Shown: positions 25,423-31,695 of the stretch, piece after piece
Position numbering within the stretch: position 1 is the stretch's first letter
Layout: every line of letters starts with the position of its first letter
Assembly (NCBI GenBank): GCA_946612625.1
Contig: CAMOEW010000003.1
Span: forward strand, 1-64,000
DNA from: an uncultured Prevotella sp.
Lineage (GTDB): Bacteria; Bacteroidota; Bacteroidia; Bacteroidales; Bacteroidaceae
Direction of reading: 5' to 3'
Length of the DNA: 64,000 bases
Translations under genes and position numbers: made by a program
The notes under the pieces: generated by a model
What the model was told of the DNA's origin: nothing
Databases searched by the model: none
Seen by the model: the letters and a program-made list of their open reading frames with translations, nothing else

Positions 25423-25453
25423 CAAAGTTACGACTTTTCCGGGAAATGGCAAA
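25423..25453 (-). promoter_or_regulatory. Promoter of nrdJ
   Basis: On the minus strand TAACTTTG (25430-25423) and TTTG (25453-25450) are 19 bp apart, an excellent Bacteroidetes promoter. The leader is only about 20 nt. The palindrome array begins 36 bp upstream of the -33 box. Confidence 0.7.
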
Positions 25454-25488
25454 AGAAAACCGGGATTATTCTCTACAGTCTTGATTAT

Positions 25489-25598
25489 ATAATCTCTTAG
25501 TACTAACGGATTATTTTGCAAATAAAAAAAATAATCCCTTGGCCTTAAGGGATTATTTTGTTCGGAACTTTTATAATCCCTTAATACTAAGGGATTAT
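25489..25598. repeat. Three 26-bp palindromes at an exact 42-bp period
   Basis: The units at 25489-25514, 25531-25556 and 25573-25598 all follow ATAATCCCTT-(6 nt)-AAGGGATTAT. Units 2 and 3 have perfect arms; unit 1 has two changed arm positions. Each is separated by a 16-bp spacer starting TTTG. The array lies between the divergent promoters of nrdJ and the nitroreductase-kinase operon. It is not a terminator for either gene, since both point away from it. Confidence 0.92.
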
Positions 25599-25658
25599 AT
25601 TTTATCAGCATAAGACCAAAAAAATTCTCAGAAGAATGCATTATTCGAAAAAATGTGG

Positions 25659-25666
25659 TATATTTG
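25659..25666 (+). promoter_or_regulatory. -7 box of the nitroreductase-kinase operon
   Basis: TATATTTG followed by CAAAC lies 24 nt before the ATG at 25691. The longer frame from 25655 begins before this box, so 25691 is preferred as the start. Confidence 0.6.
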
Positions 25667-25690
25667 CAAACTAAAAGCTATATAACGGAA

Positions 25691-26428
25691 ATGAAAAACT
25701 TAGATACGCGGCGTACAATCCGCAAATATTCAGACAGAGAAGTGAGCAGCGAACTGCTAAACCGTCTTATGCACGAGGCATCGCGAACGCAGACAATGGG
25801 CAACCTGCAACTGTACAGCGTCGTCGTCACGCGCTCGGCAGAAATGAAAGAGCGTCTGGCACCAGCCCATTTCAACCAGCCAATGATAAAAGAGGCCCCC
25901 GTGGTGCTCACAATATGTGCCGACTTCAACCGCACAAGTACATGGGCACGTTGCCGCAAGGCAGAACCTGGCTACAACAACTTTCTATCTTTCGTCAATG
26001 CATCCATCGACGCCCTGCTCTACACGCAGACGCTCTGCAATCTCTTCGACGAAGAAGGGCTTGGCTACTGCTACCTCGGCACCACCGTTTATATGCCACA
26101 GATGATTATCGAAACACTGCAGCTGCCGAAACTGGTGATGCCCGTAGCAACGCTCACCGTAGGATGGCCCGACGAAGAACCTGCACAGAGCGACCGACTG
26201 CCGTTGCAGTCGTTCGTGCACGAGGAGACCTATCGAGACTATACAGCCCAAGACATCGACACATACTATAAATATAAGGAAAGTATTGAAGAGAACCGCC
26301 GGTTCTGCGAAATAAACAACAAGGAGACACTGGCGCAGATTTTCACCGACATACGCTATACCAAGAAAGACAACGAAGCAATGTCGGAATCACTCATGGA
26401 GGTCCTGCGGAAACAGGCATTTATATAG
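25691..26428 (+). CDS. Nitroreductase-family flavoprotein
   Basis: A 245-aa FMN-dependent nitroreductase-fold oxidoreductase using NAD(P)H; the physiological substrate is unknown. It begins MKNLDTRRTIRKYSDREVSSELL, the usual RRTIRxY FMN-phosphate-binding start. It continues with MGNLQLYSVVV, a central helix with SIDALLYTQTLCNLFDEEGLG, and GYCYLGTTVYMP, then TLTVGWPDEEP. The family is normally 200-250 aa. It is the first gene of a likely three-gene transcript; the first deoxynucleoside kinase starts 19 bp later. The link to nucleotide metabolism is by position only. Confidence 0.85.
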   Translation: MKNLDTRRTIRKYSDREVSSELLNRLMHEASRTQTMGNLQLYSVVVTRSAEMKERLAPAHFNQPMIKEAPVVLTICADFNRTSTWARCRKAEPGYNNFLSFVNASIDALLYTQTLCNLFDEEGLGYCYLGTTVYMPQMIIETLQLPKLVMPVATLTVGWPDEEPAQSDRLPLQSFVHEETYRDYTAQDIDTYYKYKESIEENRRFCEINNKETLAQIFTDIRYTKKDNEAMSESLMEVLRKQAFI

Positions 26429-26447
26429 AACGGAATTCAAGGACACA

Positions 26448-27068
26448 ATGTATATTGTAGTAGCAGGAAACATCGGAAGCGGCAAAACCACACTCACCCG
26501 ACTGTTGGCGAAGCACTATGGCTGGGAACCTCGGATAGAACCCGTGGAATTCAACCCCTATATGGACGATTATTACCGTGATATACAGCGGTGGTCGTTC
26601 AACATGGAAGTGTTCTTCCTGAAGGAGCGGTTCCACGACCTGCTTGAGATAGAGCGGTCGGAGAAGACCATCATCCAAGACCGTTCAATCTACGAGGGAG
26701 TCTATGTATTTGCGGCCACCAACAAAGCCATGGGAAACATGAGCGACCGCGACTACGACACATACATGGAGTTGTTCGGCAGCATGATGATGATAGCACG
26801 ACAACCCGACCTCATTATCTATCTGAGAGCATCGGTGGCTCATCTGGTAGAGAACATACAAAAGCGCGGGCGCGACTATGAGCAGACGATACAGCTCGAC
26901 TATCTAAAGCAGCTAAACAACCGATACGAGGACTTTATCTTCAACCAATATAATGGGCGGCGGCTCGTTGTAGAGAAAGACGGCATCGACTTTGCCAACA
27001 ACCGTCACGACCTGGCAACGATTATCGACCACATAGACGCGGAACTCTTCGGTCTATTCTCAAACTAA
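26448..27068 (+). CDS. Deoxynucleoside kinase (first of tandem pair)
   Basis: A 206-aa dNK-family enzyme that phosphorylates deoxyribonucleosides (in this family often dA or dG) to the monophosphate for salvage. It has the P-loop GNIGSGKTTL (residues 7-16), RWSFNMEVFFLKERF, the IIQDRSIYE motif (catalytic/substrate Arg-Asp region), DLIIYLRAS and the lid KRGRDYEQ. It is closely similar over its whole length to the next gene. The differences are concentrated in the stretch after DRS (VYVFAATNKAMGNMSDRDYD), which lies near the substrate pocket, so different base preference is plausible. It probably shares a promoter with the nitroreductase gene. Confidence 0.9.
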   Translation: MYIVVAGNIGSGKTTLTRLLAKHYGWEPRIEPVEFNPYMDDYYRDIQRWSFNMEVFFLKERFHDLLEIERSEKTIIQDRSIYEGVYVFAATNKAMGNMSDRDYDTYMELFGSMMMIARQPDLIIYLRASVAHLVENIQKRGRDYEQTIQLDYLKQLNNRYEDFIFNQYNGRRLVVEKDGIDFANNRHDLATIIDHIDAELFGLFSN

Positions 27069-27075
27069 ATATAAT

Positions 27076-27696
27076 ATGCACATAGCAATTGCAGGAAACA
27101 TCGGAAGCGGCAAGACCACACTGACACAGATGCTTGCCAAGCGATACGGCTGGACACCAAGGTTCGAGCCTGTTGACAACAACCCATATTTAGAGGACTT
27201 CTATGCCGACATGAAACGCTGGTCGTTCAATCTTCAGGTGTATTTCCTCAACAAACGCTTCAAGGAGGTTGTGGAAATCTCTCAGTCGAAAGACACCATC
27301 ATCCAGGACCGCACCATCTTCGAGGATGCACGCATATTCGCTCCCAACCTGCACGACAGCGGCATGATGAGCGAACGCGACTTCCAGAACTACAGCGACC
27401 TGTTCGACCTGATGATGTCGCTGGTAAAACTGCCCGACCTCATGATATATATCCGCACCACCATCCCGAATATCGTGGCTCAGATAGAGAAGCGCGGGCG
27501 CGAATACGAGCAGTCGATACGCATCGACTATCTTGCAGGCCTGCAGCAACGCTATGAGGAATGGATAGACACATACAAGGGGCACCTGATTATCATCGAC
27601 GGCGACAAAGTGAAATTCGGCAACAATCCCGACGATTTCAAGATTGTCACCGACCTCATCGATGCAAAACTCTACGGTCTATTCCCGTTAGACTAA
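27076..27696 (+). CDS. Deoxynucleoside kinase (second of tandem pair)
   Basis: A 206-aa paralogue of the upstream kinase, starting 7 bp after it. It keeps the P-loop GNIGSGKTTL, RWSFNLQVYFLNKRF, IIQDRTIFED and the lid KRGREYEQ, with DRT instead of DRS. Both copies are intact and equal in length, which argues for retained, separate functions rather than a decaying duplicate. Tandem deoxyadenosine/deoxyguanosine kinases are known in other bacteria; which copy prefers which base cannot be read from the sequence. The operon ends at the strong hairpin just after this gene. Confidence 0.9.
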   Translation: MHIAIAGNIGSGKTTLTQMLAKRYGWTPRFEPVDNNPYLEDFYADMKRWSFNLQVYFLNKRFKEVVEISQSKDTIIQDRTIFEDARIFAPNLHDSGMMSERDFQNYSDLFDLMMSLVKLPDLMIYIRTTIPNIVAQIEKRGREYEQSIRIDYLAGLQQRYEEWIDTYKGHLIIIDGDKVKFGNNPDDFKIVTDLIDAKLYGLFPLD

Positions 27697-27740
27697 ACAA
27701 AAATAAAAGCTCCTTGTTCAGGAGCCTTTATTTTTGTTTA
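27694..27740. terminator. Bidirectional terminator
   Basis: TAAACAAAAATAAA...GCTCC and GGAGC...TTTATTTTTGTTTA form a long GC-core stem with A/T-rich flanks on both sides. It closes the kinase operon from the left and the minus-strand transporter operon from the right. Confidence 0.85.
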
Positions 27741-27749
27741 CTATTCATA

Positions 27750-29204
27750 TTACTCTGGAATAATCGGAGAATACTTCGGTACGAGAGCCTTCATGATGCA
27801 CCAGCCGATGAGGTATGCAACGGCACAGATACAGAATACAACCATATAGGCAGCAGGCTTGCCGTCGAATCCGAAGAAAGAGAACGCCTCACCCTGGGCT
27901 GATGCCCAGTCGAAGAACACACCCGAACCCATGTTGATAGCCATTGAACCGAATCCACCTGCCATTGTTCCGAGACCGACAATGGTTCCGATAGTTGACT
28001 TCGGGAACATGTCACCAATAGTAGAGAAGAGGTTAGCCGACCAAGCCTGATGCCCGGCACCGAGCAGGCCGATGAGAATTGCCGGCCACCATGCGCTGTA
28101 AGCACCTAAAGGCTGCGCAAACAGACCGAGTACAGGGAAGCAGGCGAAGATGAGCATGGCGCGCATACGCCCGAGATACGGGTTCATACCCTTGTTCTCA
28201 ACGAAATACTTCGGCAGATAGCCGCCTCCGATAGAGAGCACCGTTACGATGAAATATAGAGTGAAGATGAGCAGAATACCCATCGTGGAGTCGGATGTAT
28301 AGCCGTACTGGTCAGAGAAGTATGCCGGTGCCCAGAAGAGGAAGAACCACCATACACCGTCGGTCATGAACTTGCCGACAAGGAACGACCAAGTCTGCTT
28401 GTAGGCAAAGCACTTGAAGAACGGTATTGCCTTCTCATCCTTTGCTGCATCACGATTCTGAACCTCTGCCAGGTCGTTGTCCTGCTCAATGTAGTTGAGC
28501 TCAGCCTGATTTACGAACTTGTTCTTGCGAGGCTTCTCGTAGAGCCAAATCCAAAGACCCATCCATACATAGCCGAGGACACCGATGATGATGAATGCCA
28601 TCTCCCAGCCCCATGCACGTGCAAGCAAAGGTATGGTGGCGGGAGCTGCGAGCGCACCCACAGAAGCTCCGCTGTTGAATATTGACGTAGAGAACGCACG
28701 GTCTTTCTTCGGGAAGTACTCCGCCGTTGCCTTGATGGCGGCAGGGAAGTTGCCGGCCTCGCCGACGGCGAGGATAAGACGGCAAGAGAGGAAGAGCCAT
28801 ACGGAGATGGTGGCGATAGCAACGGCAGCGTCAGAACCTGCCTGCACAAGACGGAGAGCCTCGATAGATTCGTAACCCTCGATGGTCATGGCAGCCCATC
28901 CGCAACCGGCATGGAGAACGGCACCCGTTGACCATACGAAGATTGCAATGAGGTAGCCTTTCTTCGTTCCCATCCAGTCAATGAATTTACCTGCAAAGAG
29001 GTTTGCAATAGCATAGAAGAGAGAGAACATACCGGTAATGGTACCATAGTCAGCATCAGTCCAGTGGAATTCAGGAGCGATGAAGTCTTTCCATGTCAGG
29101 GAGAGTACCTGACGGTCCATGTAGTTGACTGTTGTTGCAAGGAACAACAGTGCGCAAATCACCCAACGGAAGTTGGACATCTTGGTTGTTTGAACTAGTG
29201 TCAT
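27750..29204 (-). CDS. MFS transporter, hexuronate (ExuT)-like
   Basis: A 484-aa, 12-helix major facilitator carrier of the anion:cation symporter family that includes ExuT. Signs are NYMDRQVLSLTWKDFI at the first helix, DWMGTKKGYLIAI in the first cytoplasmic loop, LILAVGEAGNFPAAIKATAEYFPKKDRAF (the family signature) and IPLLARAWGWEMAFI. It should import galacturonate, glucuronate or their unsaturated derivatives with protons. It begins 2 bp after kduI and is the last gene of the EIIC-kduI-MFS operon. A second ATG eight codons in (29180) is also possible as the start. Confidence 0.88.
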   Translation of the reverse strand: MTLVQTTKMSNFRWVICALLFLATTVNYMDRQVLSLTWKDFIAPEFHWTDADYGTITGMFSLFYAIANLFAGKFIDWMGTKKGYLIAIFVWSTGAVLHAGCGWAAMTIEGYESIEALRLVQAGSDAAVAIATISVWLFLSCRLILAVGEAGNFPAAIKATAEYFPKKDRAFSTSIFNSGASVGALAAPATIPLLARAWGWEMAFIIIGVLGYVWMGLWIWLYEKPRKNKFVNQAELNYIEQDNDLAEVQNRDAAKDEKAIPFFKCFAYKQTWSFLVGKFMTDGVWWFFLFWAPAYFSDQYGYTSDSTMGILLIFTLYFIVTVLSIGGGYLPKYFVENKGMNPYLGRMRAMLIFACFPVLGLFAQPLGAYSAWWPAILIGLLGAGHQAWSANLFSTIGDMFPKSTIGTIVGLGTMAGGFGSMAINMGSGVFFDWASAQGEAFSFFGFDGKPAAYMVVFCICAVAYLIGWCIMKALVPKYSPIIPE

Positions 29205-29206
29205 AG

Positions 29207-30184
29207 TTATTTAATATCTGATACTTTGATTACGTCCTTATCATTATAGTCAAGGTTCTCGCCTGCCATGCCCCAGATGAAGGTGTAGTAATAGGTGGCA
29301 GAGGCAGCATGTATGCTCCACTCCGGCGACATGATGGCCTGCTCGTTGTGCAACCATACCACGCGGCTCTCCTGCGGCTCACCCATGATGTGCGAGATGG
29401 TCTGTCCGTCGGGCAGATTGAAATAATAGTAGGCCTCGATGCGGCGGCCGTGAGTGTGGGGCGGCATGGTGTTCCACACGCTTCCCTCCTGGAGCTGGGT
29501 GAGCCCCATCTGCAGCTGACACGGACCCTCCTCGAGCGCTGTGTTGACGATGAGCTGGTAGATAGTGCGCTGGTTGGATTCTGCGAGTGTGCCAAGTGGC
29601 TTCTCTTTCGTTCCTATAATCGTTGCCTTCAGCGAGCCCTTACGTCCGTCGAGGGTTATCCACTGCGTCTTGAAGTGTTTGTGGGCTGTGGCTGAGTTCA
29701 GGTAGAACTTGGCAGGTTTCGAAGCATCGAGCGACTTGAACGTCACGTTCTGGTTCGACTCTATCTGGTTGCCTTTCTTGTCCTTGCCGAGATTGCCACG
29801 GCCTACGTAAAGAGCTTCTTTCGGACCGAGCTTATATTCCTGTCCATCTACGGTAACGATTCCCTCTCCTTGTCCGCAGTTGATGATTCCAAGCTCGCGG
29901 TTGTGAAGAAAATAGGGAGCACGCAGTTCGGGAAAAGCCTCAAGCTTGAGTTCCTTGCTGACAGGCATGGCTCCGCCATAGATAAAACGGTCGTACATAC
30001 TATAGGTGAGGTTAATTTCATCGGGAGACATAACTTTCTCCATCACGAAACGCTCACGCAGAGTCTTGGTGTCGTAGTGCTTTACATCCTCAGGATGACA
30101 AGCCGTCTGGAAACTGACATTCTGCTGAGCATTGCTAACCATTGCCAGCATTGCCAGCATTGCTGATACAAAAATTTTCTTCAT
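29207..30184 (-). CDS. kduI: 5-keto-4-deoxyuronate isomerase with N-terminal signal peptide
   Basis: KduI converts 5-keto-4-deoxyuronate (from unsaturated pectin fragments) to 3-deoxy-D-glycero-2,5-hexodiulosonate. The 325-aa product is longer than the usual cytosolic enzyme of about 280 aa. The extra part is an evident signal peptide, [19 protein letters not shown], followed by QQ. The enzyme part begins [17 protein letters not shown]. The metal ligands seem intact: [13 protein letters not shown] supplies two His and a Glu, and SPEWSIHAA the last His. The start at 30184 is chosen for the signal peptide; the longer frame has no better start. It lies between the EIIC gene and the hexuronate carrier. 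Confidence 0.92.
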   Translation of the reverse strand: MKKIFVSAMLAMLAMVSNAQQNVSFQTACHPEDVKHYDTKTLRERFVMEKVMSPDEINLTYSMYDRFIYGGAMPVSKELKLEAFPELRAPYFLHNRELGIINCGQGEGIVTVDGQEYKLGPKEALYVGRGNLGKDKKGNQIESNQNVTFKSLDASKPAKFYLNSATAHKHFKTQWITLDGRKGSLKATIIGTKEKPLGTLAESNQRTIYQLIVNTALEEGPCQLQMGLTQLQEGSVWNTMPPHTHGRRIEAYYYFNLPDGQTISHIMGEPQESRVVWLHNEQAIMSPEWSIHAASATYYYTFIWGMAGENLDYNDKDVIKVSDIK

Positions 30185-30244
30185 ATATTGTATATTAAAA
30201 TTGATTATTTTGACCATAACTTAACATAAAACAGTGAACACGAT

Positions 30245-31606
30245 TTACTTCTTCTCGTCAGCGATTATGCGCTTGCGATTCCACAAAATCATGCAAATGG
30301 AAATAAGCGTCAATATTCCCATTCCAATCCACTTCAGATAGTTCACACAAGCATAGATGACCCATCCGAAGAGAGAAGATGCGAAATCCAGTGCACCGGC
30401 CTGGAATCCTTCGGGAACCTTTGCTGCAGGATCCTGAGTCTGCTCATATACCGTTTGGGCTGCCATAGAGAATGCCGGAGCCATGTCGGTAACAAAGTAA
30501 AGACCGATGGCTACAGCAACGAGACCGACAATGAGAGTCTTCACCACATTTCCTTTGGTGTAGGGAAGCACCATTACGAACACATAGAACATTCCTGCGA
30601 GCGATGCAAGTGGAAGGAACTGGTTGCCGGGGAGCACAACGGCCAAAACAAGCGTCAACGGAATAAGTATCAGCGATGCAACGAGAGTTGTGGGATGACC
30701 GATGACAAGAGCCGGCGACATTCCGATATATACCTTCTTGCCTTTCCATTTCTTCTGAACCACCTCCTGAGTCTTCTCCGCTATTGGTTTCAGACCGTCG
30801 ATGAACAGCTTGGTTATTCGTGGGATAAGCTCCATCACGGCTCCCATGGTGACACCGAGGAAGAGTACCTTCTTTATGTCGAGCTGAGCTACAGCGCCGA
30901 TAAGAGCACCGACAATGACACCAAGAACGATTGGCTCGCCGAGAACGCCGAACTTCTTCTTCAATCCCTCAGCATCTATATCAAGCTTCGAGAAACCAGG
31001 AATCTTGTCGAGCAACCAGTTGATGGCGATGGCAAAAGCAGTGAAACTCTGGCAGAACGGCTGGGGAATGGATATTCCTTCCATGTCGTCATAATATCCC
31101 TGAAACTTCTCGGCAGTGAGGTCGGCCATTACAAGAGTAATGACGTAGCACACAATGGCAGCGAAGTATCCCCAGGCGAGACTCTGGTCCATAACGAAGT
31201 AAGCCACGGCTCCGATGAAAGCGAAATGCCAGTAGTTCCAAAGGTCGATGTTCACCGTACGAGTGCATTTTGTGATGAGAAGCAGAAGGTTAACACCAAG
31301 ACAGATAGGGATAATCAGTGCTCCTACGGCAGTATTGTAAGCGACTGCTGCTGCAGCAGGCCATCCCATGTCGAACACTCCGAGCTGGAGATTGTAGAGT
31401 TCGGAGATTTCACTCAGCGGATTACCGAAATTGTTAGTGAGAAGTGCGGTAACGATACCCAGTCCCACGAAACCGACTCCCACGTAGAGACCCGATTTAA
31501 GTGCTTTTCCGAACTTCATGCCTATGCATAGTCCGATAATGGTAAACAGGATAGGCATCATCACCGATGCACCAAGGCTGATAATGTAACTGAAAACTTG
31601 TTCCAT
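30245..31606 (-). CDS. PTS galactitol-type EIIC membrane component (no EIIA/EIIB nearby)
   Basis: A 453-aa integral membrane protein matching the galactitol-family EIIC (GatC) in length and pattern: GASVMMPILFTIIGLCIGMKFG..LKSGLYVGVGFVGLG at the start, NWLLDKIPG, GEPIVLGVIVGALIG, and the family's conserved LIPRITKLFIDGLKPI and VIGHPTTLVASL. In the classical system EIIC passes a sugar that is phosphorylated by EIIB and EIIA. Neither is in this window, and no HPr or enzyme I either. It is first in the operon with kduI and the hexuronate carrier, so its substrate may be a pectin-derived sugar or acid. It could act as a non-phosphorylating channel. Confidence 0.85.
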   Translation of the reverse strand: MEQVFSYIISLGASVMMPILFTIIGLCIGMKFGKALKSGLYVGVGFVGLGIVTALLTNNFGNPLSEISELYNLQLGVFDMGWPAAAAVAYNTAVGALIIPICLGVNLLLLITKCTRTVNIDLWNYWHFAFIGAVAYFVMDQSLAWGYFAAIVCYVITLVMADLTAEKFQGYYDDMEGISIPQPFCQSFTAFAIAINWLLDKIPGFSKLDIDAEGLKKKFGVLGEPIVLGVIVGALIGAVAQLDIKKVLFLGVTMGAVMELIPRITKLFIDGLKPIAEKTQEVVQKKWKGKKVYIGMSPALVIGHPTTLVASLILIPLTLVLAVVLPGNQFLPLASLAGMFYVFVMVLPYTKGNVVKTLIVGLVAVAIGLYFVTDMAPAFSMAAQTVYEQTQDPAAKVPEGFQAGALDFASSLFGWVIYACVNYLKWIGMGILTLISICMILWNRKRIIADEKK

Positions 31607-31653
31607 AAGTTGTTTTATTGTGTTTAGTAGATTGTTATTTTCATAAAACGATG

Positions 31654-31661
31654 CAAAGTTA
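31654..31661 (-). promoter_or_regulatory. -7 box of the EIIC-kduI-MFS operon
   Basis: The minus strand reads TAACTTTG followed by CATCG, about 48 nt upstream of the EIIC ATG. No clear -33 box. Confidence 0.55.
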
Positions 31662-31695
31662 AAAAAAAATTTTGAAACTCTGCATCATTTTAATG

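Noticed and set aside
25489-25598. CRISPR array or intrinsic terminators
   Set aside because: Spacers are only 16 bp and AT-rich with three units; neither flanking gene transcribes into the array.
25405-25641. 78-aa frame with NNPLVLRDY repeats
   Set aside because: The repeats are the translation of the 42-bp-period palindromes, and the frame overlaps the nrdJ promoter.
25399-25690. Cobalamin riboswitch for nrdJ
   Set aside because: The nrdJ leader is about 20 nt, far too short, and no B12-box-like sequence is seen.
30455-31531. 358-aa plus-strand frame
   Set aside because: Antisense to the EIIC gene; composition (His, Ser, Glu-rich) is typical of reverse reading of membrane protein codons.
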